A DNA stretch of 13,992 bases from Syntrophomonadaceae bacterium (GTDB taxonomy: Bacteria; Bacillota; Syntrophomonadia; Syntrophomonadales; Syntrophomonadaceae). The notes beneath the pieces are model-generated. The model was not told the origin of the DNA. It was given only the letters and a program-made list of their open reading frames with translations, and searched no databases. This document shows positions 1-6,101 of this stretch, in pieces; the first letter of the stretch is position 1; every line of letters begins with the position of its first letter. The translations under genes and the position numbers were made by a program. The stretch is taken from NCBI GenBank assembly GCA_030526885.1, contig JAUNBV010000035.1:1-13992 (forward strand), read 5' to 3'.

Positions 1-566
1 TTATTGCCCTTGCCTTCCTCGCTGCCGTTGTTCAACAGCATCACCACCGGGTCCGGCTGATTGAGCACGCTGTCGGCATAGATCTGGCCCAGCAGCGCGA
101 ATTGCAACAGTTGTTCCGGACGGCAGTCCACATTGGCTCCCACGTCGATCAGCACGCTGTGTTTCCCCTTATGGTTGGGCAAAGTGGCCAGAACCGGCGG
201 GCGCTCGATGCCCTCCATGCGTCCCAGGACAAATATCGCCGCCACCATCTGGGCTCCCGTACTCCCACAGGACAGCACCGCATCCGCTTTGCCCTCCTGC
301 ACCAACCGGGTAGCCACCATCATGGAAGCGTCCTTTTTGCGGCGAACCACCGTGGTGGGCGATTCATTCATTTCCGCTACCTGCGATGCATGTACGATTT
401 CAATGCGCTCCCCCTGATAGCCGCTCTTTTTCAGTTCCTGCGCAATTACTTCCTGCTGCCCCACCAGCAGTATGCGGTCATCGGAACGCGCCACCCAATC
501 TACAGCGCCCAAAACAAGCTGCGTGGGGGCGTAATCTCCCCCCATAACATCCAGCGCCAGGATCAT
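1..566 (-). CDS. plsX: Phosphate acyltransferase PlsX, N-terminal part (runs off the left edge)
   Basis: PlsX converts acyl-ACP and phosphate to acyl-phosphate, the acyl donor used by PlsY in the first step of phosphatidic acid synthesis. It is a peripheral membrane enzyme. The visible 188 codons start with the family signature MILALDVMGGDYAP and contain CGSTGA at about residue 104, an IDVGAN segment, and NNGSEEGKGN just before the window edge; these are hallmark PlsX blocks. The family is usually about 330 residues, so roughly 140 are missing to the left. The ATG at 566-564 is preceded by a purine-rich AAGGGGGCA ribosome site. It is the third gene of the yceD-rpmF-plsX order and lies 110 bases after rpmF. 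No fapR gene lies between them, unlike in many Bacilli. The coding frame is clear. Confidence 0.95.
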   Translation of the reverse strand, partial: MILALDVMGGDYAPTQLVLGAVDWVARSDDRILLVGQQEVIAQELKKSGYQGERIEIVHASQVAEMNESPTTVVRRKKDASMMVATRLVQEGKADAVLSCGSTGAQMVAAIFVLGRMEGIERPPVLATLPNHKGKHSVLIDVGANVDCRPEQLLQFALLGQIYADSVLNQPDPVVMLLNNGSEEGKGN

Positions 567-594
567 TCCCGTGCCCCCTTTTGTTTACCTTTGT

Positions 595-655
595 TAATAA
601 AACAAAAAGTAAGTTCATGCAGCCGCTTAACTTTTCGCTGCTAATCCCTTACTTT
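595..655 (-). terminator. Nested hairpin with U-rich tail between rpmF and plsX (terminator or attenuator candidate)
   Basis: Read on the minus strand, AAAGTAAG (655-648) pairs with CTTACTTT (613-606). Inside it, GCAGC (641-637) pairs with GCTGC (623-619). The outer stem runs into TTGTTTTATT. The shape and U-rich tail suggest partial termination or attenuation after rpmF, which would let ribosomal protein L32 be made in excess over PlsX. The outer loop is long (34 bases, with the inner hairpin inside), so intrinsic termination is not certain. Confidence 0.4.
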
Positions 656-676
656 CGGCTTTAATATTTCAGGCAG

Positions 677-853
677 TTATACGCTCATCACGCTTTTCCC
701 TTTGTAATAGCCACAATGCAGACAGGCACGATGCGTCTCCTTCAGTTCGTGACACTGCGGACAGTTTACCAGAGTCGGAGCATCAATCTTTCTCCACTCC
801 GCCTGACGTCTGCGCTTACGGGCCTTGGACATTTTCCTCTTAGGTACACCCAC
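677..853 (-). CDS. rpmF: 50S ribosomal protein L32
   Basis: This is a 58-residue protein of the large ribosomal subunit. It begins MGVPKRKMSKARKRRR, the usual basic L32 start (MAVPKRKTSK in most bacteria), and carries a zinc ribbon with Cys31, Cys34, Cys44 and Cys47 (CPQC and CLHC) followed by GYYKGK. The length is normal for the family. The start is GTG at 853-851, chosen because VPKRK must lie at the N-terminus and because AGGAAGGGGG lies 8 to 9 bases upstream. It is 16 bases downstream of the yceD stop and certainly co-transcribed with it. Retention of all four cysteines marks the zinc-binding form. Confidence 0.97.
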   Translation of the reverse strand: MGVPKRKMSKARKRRRQAEWRKIDAPTLVNCPQCHELKETHRACLHCGYYKGKSVMSV

Positions 854-869
854 GCGGATAACCCCCTTC

Positions 870-1370
870 CTAAACTTTCAATTGCTTTAGCTTCTCCCAG
901 CGGGGATCGGTATCTTCCCCCTGACAATGGCAGTGCTCCCGGTTTAGCTCCGCTCCGCACCCGGGGCATATTCCCCGACAATCAGGCGAACATAGCGGCC
1001 TGAACGGTACGGCCAATATGACGGCTTCCCGTATAGTATCCCGCAGATCGATATGATCGTCGGTGATAAGCAGCCAGTCCTCGGCCTGTTCGGCTTCATC
1101 CCCCGGTTCGCGCTCCAACAGCTTTACTTCCCAATCACGGGAAAGCTCCTGCTCAAACTCGGATAAACAGCGGGAACAGCGGTAGCGCATGGGTACGCTC
1201 ATCCGAAGCCTGCCGGTCAGTCCGGAGCTGTCCGAGCGAAGCGTAACCTCAACGCTTACCGGCCCGGCATAAGCCGTGTTATCCGGCAATTCCTCCGTAA
1301 ACTGCTCACAAAAATGGAAGCCAAACGGCTTATTGCGCTGCTTCCTGACTTCGCTGATATCGATCCTCAT
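870..1370 (-). CDS. yceD: YceD/DUF177 family protein (23S rRNA accumulation protein)
   Basis: This 166-residue protein belongs to the DUF177 family, which almost always sits directly before rpmF and is linked to 23S rRNA accumulation in bacteria and plants; its biochemical role is not settled. The sequence has the typical layout: an N-terminal beta-rich part, a YRCSRCLSEF block with a CxxC pair, an acidic middle, and a C-terminal segment with LCSPDCRGICPGCG and CHC, probably a metal site. The C-terminal cysteine cluster is the common Firmicute variant (ylbN in Bacillus). The ATG at 1370 is preceded by GAGGTG. It has its own consensus promoter just upstream, after the ackA terminator, so it starts the yceD-rpmF-plsX unit. 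Confidence 0.92.
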   Translation of the reverse strand: MRIDISEVRKQRNKPFGFHFCEQFTEELPDNTAYAGPVSVEVTLRSDSSGLTGRLRMSVPMRYRCSRCLSEFEQELSRDWEVKLLEREPGDEAEQAEDWLLITDDHIDLRDTIREAVILAVPFRPLCSPDCRGICPGCGAELNREHCHCQGEDTDPRWEKLKQLKV

Positions 1371-1395
1371 GACAGCACCTCAGTTTTACAGATTA

Positions 1396-1424
1396 ATTAT
1401 AGTATTACCCCCGTGGGCTGTCAA
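1396..1424 (-). promoter_or_regulatory. Perfect sigma-A promoter for yceD-rpmF-plsX
   Basis: On the minus strand TTGACA (1424-1419) and TATAAT (1401-1396) are separated by exactly 17 bases, a 12-of-12 match to the vegetative consensus. Transcription would start near 1389, leaving a leader of about 20 bases before the yceD ATG. It lies between the ackA terminator and yceD, so the ribosomal-protein unit is uncoupled from pta-ackA. Confidence 0.92.
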
Positions 1425-1440
1425 CATTTATATAAAAAGA

Positions 1441-1481
1441 GAAAAAGGAATAAAACCGGGACGGCCTGACGGCCGTCCCGG
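1441..1481 (-). terminator. Strong intrinsic terminator of pta-ackA
   Basis: A perfect 11-bp GC-rich stem (1456-1466 with 1471-1481) closes a 4-base loop. On the minus strand it is followed by TTTTATTCCTTTTT. It lies 30 bases after the ackA stop. Confidence 0.95.
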
Positions 1482-1510
1482 AAGGCAAACATTTTTTTTG
1501 CGCCGAAAGC

Positions 1511-2704
1511 TTATTTGGCCAGCCCGTAAGTGTCGCGGGCAATGACCAGTTCTTCGTTGGTGGGGATGATAAAGATACGCACCTTGGAATCGGCGGCGGA
1601 CACGTCCACTTCCTTGCCGCGGACTTTGTTCTTTTCAAAGTCCATCTTGATGCCCAAGAAGTCCATATCGGTGCAAATGGCGGCGCGGGCGTCGATGCCG
1701 TTTTCGCCGACGCCGGCGGTAAACACGATGCAATCGCAGCCGTTCAGGAGCGCCATGTACTTGCCGATATAGCCCTTGACCCGGTTATGGTAAACCTTAA
1801 GCGCGATCTGGGCTTTTTCATTACCTTCGCGGGCCGCTTCCTCTACGTCGCGCAGGTCGTTGGAAACGCCGGACAGTCCAAGAAGGCCGGCCTTTTTATT
1901 GAAATAGTTGTTGGCTTCGGCGGTGTTCATGCCCAGCTTGTCCATCAGGAAGAATACCACGGCGGGGTCGATATCGCCGGAACGGGTACCCATCACCAGG
2001 CCTTCTAAGGGGGTAAAGCCCATGCTGGTCTCGATCACGCGGCCATCCTTGATAGCGCCTACGCTGCCGCCATTACCGATGTGCAGGGTGATAATCTTGC
2101 ATTCTTCATAGGGCTTGCCCAGCATTTCCGCAGCGCGATGAGCCACAAAGAAATGAGAGGTGCCGTGGAAGCCATAGCGGCGTACCCGGAATTTTTCATA
2201 AGCGTCATAGGGTACCGCATACATGAAGTTTTCGGGGGTCATGGACTGATGGAAAGCGGTATCGAATACGGCTACATGCTTGACATTGGGCATCAGCTCG
2301 GTGCAGGCGTCGATACCCATCAGGTTGGGAGGATTGTGCAGCGGTGCGATATCAAAGCATTCGCGGATAACTTTTTTAACTTCATCGTCGATAACTACGG
2401 AGGAAGCAAAGGCTTCGCCGCCGTGTACCACGCGATGGCCTACCGCGCCGATATCATCCATGCTGCTTAACACACCATGCTCAGGGCTGACCAGCGTTTC
2501 CAGCACCAACTGCATTCCGGCGGTGTGGTCGGGCAGATCCTTTTTAATCACAACTTCGTCTTTACCGGCCGGCTTGTGCTCCAGAGTGGAACCGGGGATA
2601 CCCACGCGATCCACCAGACCTTTACACAGCACGCTCTCATCGGTCATGTCAACCACCTGATATTTGATGGATGAACTGCCGGCGTTTACAACCAATACCT
2701 TCAT
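1511..2704 (-). CDS. ackA: Acetate kinase
   Basis: This cytosolic enzyme interconverts acetyl phosphate plus ADP and acetate plus ATP. At 397 residues it is full length. It opens with VLVVNAGSSSIKYQ, holds VFDTAFH at 146-152, HIGNGGS at 208-214 and GTRSGD at 239-244, and ends with a TNEELVIARDT block. The key residues known from the Methanosarcina thermophila enzyme fall at the same numbers here: Asn7, Arg91, Asp148, Arg241 and Glu384. AGGAGGT precedes the ATG by 9 bases. It is 38 bases after pta in the same direction, so the pair forms the classic two-step route from acetyl-CoA to acetate with ATP gain, or the reverse for acetate activation. A strong terminator follows. Confidence 0.98.
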   Translation of the reverse strand: MKVLVVNAGSSSIKYQVVDMTDESVLCKGLVDRVGIPGSTLEHKPAGKDEVVIKKDLPDHTAGMQLVLETLVSPEHGVLSSMDDIGAVGHRVVHGGEAFASSVVIDDEVKKVIRECFDIAPLHNPPNLMGIDACTELMPNVKHVAVFDTAFHQSMTPENFMYAVPYDAYEKFRVRRYGFHGTSHFFVAHRAAEMLGKPYEECKIITLHIGNGGSVGAIKDGRVIETSMGFTPLEGLVMGTRSGDIDPAVVFFLMDKLGMNTAEANNYFNKKAGLLGLSGVSNDLRDVEEAAREGNEKAQIALKVYHNRVKGYIGKYMALLNGCDCIVFTAGVGENGIDARAAICTDMDFLGIKMDFEKNKVRGKEVDVSAADSKVRIFIIPTNEELVIARDTYGLAK

Positions 2705-2742
2705 TAAAAACCTACCTCCTGTTAATTTTATTGGTTAAACTC

Positions 2743-3738
2743 TTACTGAGCCTTTACCGCAATCATAGCTACGGTGTTTACGATATCTTCCACGCTGCAG
2801 CCGCGGGACAGGTCGTTGACCGGCTTGGCGATACCCTGCAGGATGGGGCCGATGGCTTCGGCTTTGGCCAGGCGCTGTACCAGCTTATAGCCTATGTTGC
2901 CGGCCTGGAGATCCGGGAAGATAAGGACATTACATTCACCCGCGATAAGCGAATTGGGGGCCTTGGATTTGCCCACCTTGGGCACCATGGCCGCATCGGC
3001 CTGCAGTTCGCCGTCCACCTTCAGATCGGGGAAGCGTTCCTTGGCGATAGCGGTCGCGGAGATCATTTTATCCACTACTTCGTGGGAAGCGCTGCCCTGA
3101 GTGGAGAAGGACAGCATGGCTACCTTGGGATCCTTGATGCCGCACAGATCGCGCGCGGTCTCCGCCGATGTCTGGGCAAACTCAGCCAGCTGCTTGTCCG
3201 TGGCTACCGGAGTCACGGCGCAGTCCGCAAATACGAAAGTACCCTTGTCGCCATATTCGCAATCGGGCACGATCATGATGAAGGAGCCGGATACCGCGGA
3301 GATGCCGGGGGCGGTCTTTAAAATCTGCAGCGCGGGGCGCAGCACGTTGCCGGTGGTGTTTTCGGCGCCGGCCACTTCGCCGTCGGCTTTGTCCATCTTT
3401 ACCATCATGGAAGCGAAGAACAGCGGATCCAACATGGATTTTTTCGCCTTATCCAAATCTACGCCCTTGTCCTTGCGCATCTCATAAAATGCCTGTACAA
3501 AGTCATCGAAATAGGCGGCTTTCTTCGGGTCCAGAATCTCAGCGCCAGTGAGGTCAGCGCCATATTTCCCGGCCAGGCTCTTGATCTCGCCCTCATCGCC
3601 TAACAGTATGGGGATACAAATCTTGTTGTCAACTATCCCTTTGATCGACAACAGCGTTCTCTCCTCAGTGCCCTCGGGAAGAACGATACGGGTGCTCTTG
3701 GCAGCAGCTTTTGCTCTGATTTCAGCCAACAAACTCAT
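2743..3738 (-). CDS. pta: Phosphate acetyltransferase (phosphotransacetylase)
   Basis: Pta exchanges acetyl-CoA and phosphate for acetyl phosphate and CoA, feeding acetate kinase in the next gene. At 331 residues it is the short, single-domain form (class I), without the N-terminal regulatory DRTGG part of enteric Pta. Visible marks are IVLPEGTEERTL near the N-terminus, the AGAENTTGNVLRPAL block at about residues 123-137, VDGELQADAA near 241-250, and DLSRGCSVEDIVNTVA at the C-terminus. Ser311 and Arg312 in that last block correspond to the catalytic Ser309/Arg310 pair of the Methanosarcina enzyme. AAGGAGGT precedes the ATG. It is the first gene of pta-ackA; I could not assign its promoter with confidence. 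Confidence 0.97.
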   Translation of the reverse strand: MSLLAEIRAKAAAKSTRIVLPEGTEERTLLSIKGIVDNKICIPILLGDEGEIKSLAGKYGADLTGAEILDPKKAAYFDDFVQAFYEMRKDKGVDLDKAKKSMLDPLFFASMMVKMDKADGEVAGAENTTGNVLRPALQILKTAPGISAVSGSFIMIVPDCEYGDKGTFVFADCAVTPVATDKQLAEFAQTSAETARDLCGIKDPKVAMLSFSTQGSASHEVVDKMISATAIAKERFPDLKVDGELQADAAMVPKVGKSKAPNSLIAGECNVLIFPDLQAGNIGYKLVQRLAKAEAIGPILQGIAKPVNDLSRGCSVEDIVNTVAMIAVKAQ

Positions 3739-3991
3739 TACACTACCTCCTTAGTTGATTGTGTGATATGGGTTATAATTCTAGATTGGATCACAGAATC
3801 CTCTTGTGAAACTAAAAATTGTTACGCTTTCGAATTTTTCTTGCACGGACCACCCTGCCCGCCCGACAGCAATTTTTAAAAACTTTTTATAGTTTTGAAA
3901 AAGATTTGCATTTATTTTTTTATAACTTATAATTAAACATGCTTATGCTGCGTACAGCGCGATAAAATTTACCGTAAAGGAGATTAAAACA
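3739..3991. other. Divergent intergenic region between pta and the 73-residue protein gene
   Basis: These 253 bases contain the pta ribosome site (AAGGAGGT, minus strand), a spaced inverted repeat TGTGAT (3762-3767) / ATCACA (3790-3795), a nearby TTGTGAA (3804-3810), and a very AT-rich block (about 3870-3935) that carries the rightward promoter. No convincing -35/-10 pair for pta was found. The TGTGA-type half sites resemble those of redox or catabolite regulators in general form, but the 22-base spacing fits no site I can name. Confidence 0.4.
3905..3933 (+). promoter_or_regulatory. Predicted sigma-A promoter for the 73-residue protein gene
   Basis: TTTGCA (3905-3910, 4 of 6) and TATAAT (3928-3933, 6 of 6) are 17 bases apart in an AT-rich stretch. 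This predicts a start near 3940 and a leader of about 50 bases. Confidence 0.6.
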
Positions 3992-4213
3992 ATGGCAAGA
4001 GGAAGAAAACCGAAAATAAACCTGACGATTGAACAACAAATCGATTTGGTTGATGCCCAAATCAAGGATTATAAAAAGGAACTCTCCGCTCTGAAAGCGA
4101 AGAGAAAGGAATTGGTCGCCGCCAAGGATAAAGAAGAGTTGGAAGCGTTATTCGCCGCCCTCAAGGACCAGGGAATGAGCGCCGCCGAGGCCATCGCCAA
4201 ACTAACGCAGTAA
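3992..4213 (+). CDS. Small basic coiled-coil protein with AT-hook-like N-terminus, function unknown
   Basis: I do not recognise a named family. The 73 residues start MARGRKPKINLT; the RGRKPK patch resembles the basic core of an AT-hook, which binds AT-rich minor groove. Residues 13-55 are a highly charged, leucine- and alanine-spaced helix that should form a coiled coil. The last 20 residues (ALKDQGMSAAEAIAKLTQ) look like a second short helical hairpin. A strong AAAGGAG site lies 11 bases before the ATG, and a good promoter lies upstream, so it is very probably a real, well-expressed gene. It is divergent from pta and the only gene in its unit. A basic tip plus a coiled coil suggests a small nucleoid-associated or DNA-bridging protein by analogy to H-NS-like designs; this is inference only. 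Confidence 0.8.
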   Translation: MARGRKPKINLTIEQQIDLVDAQIKDYKKELSALKAKRKELVAAKDKEELEALFAALKDQGMSAAEAIAKLTQ

Positions 4214-4232
4214 TTTCTCTTTTAACTTAACG

Positions 4233-4384
4233 GGGCTGTCTCAAAACTACTTATTTTGCCGCCATTAATGAGAAGCGAAGCCACGGAGCAACGAATCGTA
4301 ACGCCGTGACTCAGGCCATTAATCCGCCAAAGGGTGATTGGTCTTTGCTCATCGATGAGGTAAAAATTGTTTTGATGCAGCCTT
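4233..4384. mobile_element. Possible MITE or IS remnant with imperfect terminal inverted repeats
   Basis: The left end reads GGGGCTGTCTCAAAAC (4233-4248). The right end, read inward on the minus strand, gives AAGGCTGCATCAAAAC. Over the inner 14 positions 12 agree (GGCTG, then TCAAAAC). The ends resemble those I recall for some Firmicute insertion sequences of the IS1182 kind, but this was not checked. The 152-base body has no transposase frame, only a short repeat of GCCATTAAT at about 4261 and 4315. No clear target duplication is visible. It lies between the 73-residue protein gene and tmcAL and may also carry the tmcAL promoter. Confidence 0.35.
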
Positions 4385-4441
4385 TTATGCTGTAATGTCC
4401 TAATGTAAATATCCGTTATCAATGATATAGAGGGCTTTTAA

Positions 4442-5695
4442 ATGAAAATTGCCGGGCTTACGGCAGAATTTAATCCCCTGCATAACGGGCATTATTGGCT
4501 GTTAAAGCAGGCTCGTGAGCAGCACGGTATCGACGCCGTAATATGCGTTATGAGCGGCAGCTTTTTGCAGCGCGGCGAGGCCGCAGTGTGCTCCAAATGG
4601 ACACGGGCGCAAATGGCGGTCCAGGCCGGGTGCGACCTGGTCATCGAGCTGCCCTTTTGCTTGGCGGTGCGCAGCGCGTGGTACTTTGCCCGCGGTGCGG
4701 TTTCGCTGTTGGGGAGTTGCGGCCTGTGCACCCATTTATTGTTTGGCGCCGAAGACCCTGACCTCCGGTGGATGCAGCCCGTTGCCGCCCTGCTGGCCGA
4801 GGAAAGCCCGCGGTTCAAAGCGGTGTTAAAAGAAAAACTGTCACAGGGGCAAAGCTTTGCCGCCGCCCGCGCCTCAGCGCTTGAGGAGCTTATCGATGAC
4901 ACGCCCGCTTTAGGGGCAAGGCTGGCACGCCCCAACAATATACTCGCCCTGGAATATCTGCGCGCGCTGAAAGTGCTGGGCTCACCGCTGGAAGCAATGG
5001 TCTTGCCCCGGCAGGAAGGTAATTGCCACATGGCCGGGCCCGGTGTTTTTGCCGATGCCACCGATATCCGGCTATGGCTTACGGAACCGGGAAATAAGCC
5101 CTTGGCCGCTAAACTTCGAACCGCCATGCCGCCTTACGCCTATGATATCCTGCAAAGCGAGATTGCCGCCGGCTGCGCGCCGCTGCACACCCAGGGGCTG
5201 TCGCTGCTGCTGCTGGAGCGGGTGCGCAGCGCGGCTTTAGACGAACTGAAAGAAATATACGAAATGGACGAAGGGCTGGAATACCGGATGAAAAAGGCCG
5301 CCGACCAAAGCGGCTCCTATGAAGAGTTGCGCCAGGCAATCAAATCCCGGCGCTACAGCTTAAGCCGCATAAATCGCCTGCTGCTCTATACCTTGCTGCG
5401 GGTCAAAGCCGAAACTATGACCGCCTTTGACGCCGCTGGGCCGCAGTATTTGCATGTACTGGCCTTTTCCGCCCTGGGTCGGGAGCTTATGAAAAGCATA
5501 AAAACGAGCTCCGCGCTTCCCCTGCTCACCCGCGGCAGCGCGGTCAAGGCCTTTAGCGCCGAAGCGCCCACCGCCACGGCGCAGGCAATGCTGCAGTTGG
5601 ATATAAAAGCCACCGACCTCCACGCCCTGCTCAATGTCAACGAACGCAAGCGCCTGGCAGGGCGCGATTTCACCACCAGCGCGGTGTATGGCTAA
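4442..5695 (+). CDS. tmcAL: tRNA(Met) cytidine acetate ligase
   Basis: TmcAL (YlbM in Bacillus) uses ATP and free acetate to make N4-acetylcytidine at the wobble position (C34) of elongator tRNA-Met, through an acetyl-adenylate intermediate. The 417 residues match the usual length. The nucleotidyltransferase-type N-terminus reads AEFNPLHNGH at 8-17, with the HxGH-like motif HNGH at 14-17; GSFLQRGEAA follows at 39-48, and RPNNILALEYL lies near 162-172. These are the family hallmarks. The ATG at 4442 follows AGAGGGC by 7 bases. In Bacillus the gene is close to yceD-rpmF; here it is on the opposite strand, some 3 kb from yceD, with pta-ackA between. Its substrate acetate is the product of that pair, though the closeness is probably inherited gene order and not regulation. 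Confidence 0.93.
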   Translation: MKIAGLTAEFNPLHNGHYWLLKQAREQHGIDAVICVMSGSFLQRGEAAVCSKWTRAQMAVQAGCDLVIELPFCLAVRSAWYFARGAVSLLGSCGLCTHLLFGAEDPDLRWMQPVAALLAEESPRFKAVLKEKLSQGQSFAAARASALEELIDDTPALGARLARPNNILALEYLRALKVLGSPLEAMVLPRQEGNCHMAGPGVFADATDIRLWLTEPGNKPLAAKLRTAMPPYAYDILQSEIAAGCAPLHTQGLSLLLLERVRSAALDELKEIYEMDEGLEYRMKKAADQSGSYEELRQAIKSRRYSLSRINRLLLYTLLRVKAETMTAFDAAGPQYLHVLAFSALGRELMKSIKTSSALPLLTRGSAVKAFSAEAPTATAQAMLQLDIKATDLHALLNVNERKRLAGRDFTTSAVYG

Positions 5696-5846
5696 CGGCT
5701 GTTACCCACGAAAATCTTTTCTAATTCACCGGTTCTTGTCGCGCCAATCATATTCATTTACATGACAGAGAAGAACGGTCAAAAGAAATGCCTTGCCCGC
5801 CCAAACTCAAATAATTCAAAACCATTTTCCCGACAGCGCCTACCGC

Positions 5847-5952
5847 AAGAGCGCCGGCAAAGTAAGCCCCGTGACAAGCCTGAGCGGACAGACCGTGATG
5901 AACAGCATCAGGGGCATTTAAAACCTTGCCGCTGGGAGGACGCTCTTTTTTT
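5847..5952 (+). ncRNA. Candidate structured RNA with nested stems and U-run (unknown class)
   Basis: On the plus strand the stems nest in order. AAGAGCG (5847-5853) pairs with CGCTCTT (5941-5947). CGGCAA (5855-5860) pairs with TTGCCG (5926-5931). GCCCC (5866-5870) pairs with GGGGC (5911-5915). Inside are two small hairpins, CGG-ACAGA-CCG (5885-5895) and TGATG-AACAG-CATCA (5896-5910), the latter abutting the third stem. The outer stem runs into seven Ts (5946-5952), as an intrinsic terminator does. I match it to no known riboswitch or RNA class. The next gene has its own promoter 70 bases later, so it is either a small RNA, the structured 3' end of the tmcAL transcript, or a terminator with an elaborate loop. 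Confidence 0.4.
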
Positions 5953-5996
5953 CAAAACCCACAGTAAATGGACACAATCCCCGAACCATATTTAAC

Positions 5997-6026
5997 TTGT
6001 TTGCTATGACAAGAGCGTGATATAAT
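5997..6026 (+). promoter_or_regulatory. Predicted sigma-A promoter for the acyl-CoA dehydrogenase gene
   Basis: TTGTTT (5997-6002, 3 of 6) and TATAAT (6021-6026, 6 of 6) are 18 bases apart. The start would be near 6033, giving a leader of about 70 bases. Confidence 0.55.
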
Positions 6027-6050
6027 AACTGATAGAGGGCGCTTTCGGCA

Positions 6051-6062
6051 TTCGGCGCCGAA
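6051..6062. promoter_or_regulatory. 12-base perfect palindrome in the acyl-CoA dehydrogenase leader
   Basis: TTCGGCGCCGAA reads the same on both strands and lies about 20 bases after the predicted transcription start. It could be a repressor operator blocking early elongation or part of a leader hairpin. Its GC-rich core fits no site I can name. Confidence 0.3.
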
Positions 6063-6101
6063 CCGGCAGTAAAAAGCGGGACAGAAAGGCGGAGATGTTG
6101 T

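Larger units (their letters stand above)
5696..6101. other. Intergenic region between tmcAL and the acyl-CoA dehydrogenase gene
   Basis: These 406 bases hold no convincing gene. One short plus-strand frame (5762-5995) has no ribosome site and low-complexity, charged composition. The first 150 bases show nothing I can name. From 5847 to 5952 lies a set of nested complementary stems ending in seven Ts. From 5997 there is a promoter, and the leader of the next gene contains a 12-base perfect palindrome. Confidence 0.7.

Noticed and set aside
2671..3321. A 216-codon plus-strand frame opposite pta
   Set aside because: Shadow of pta, whose catalytic motifs are intact in the other strand; no ribosome site and no family features.
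4222..4422. A 66-codon minus-strand frame over the possible MITE
   Set aside because: No ribosome site or recognisable transposase motif; it spans almost exactly the repeat-bounded segment and probably reflects it.
4492..5127. A 211-codon minus-strand frame opposite tmcAL
   Set aside because: Ser/Ala/Arg-rich shadow of a well-supported gene.
5762..5995. A 77-codon plus-strand frame in the tmcAL to acyl-CoA dehydrogenase gap
   Set aside because: No ribosome site, charged low-complexity product, and it runs through the nested-stem RNA candidate.
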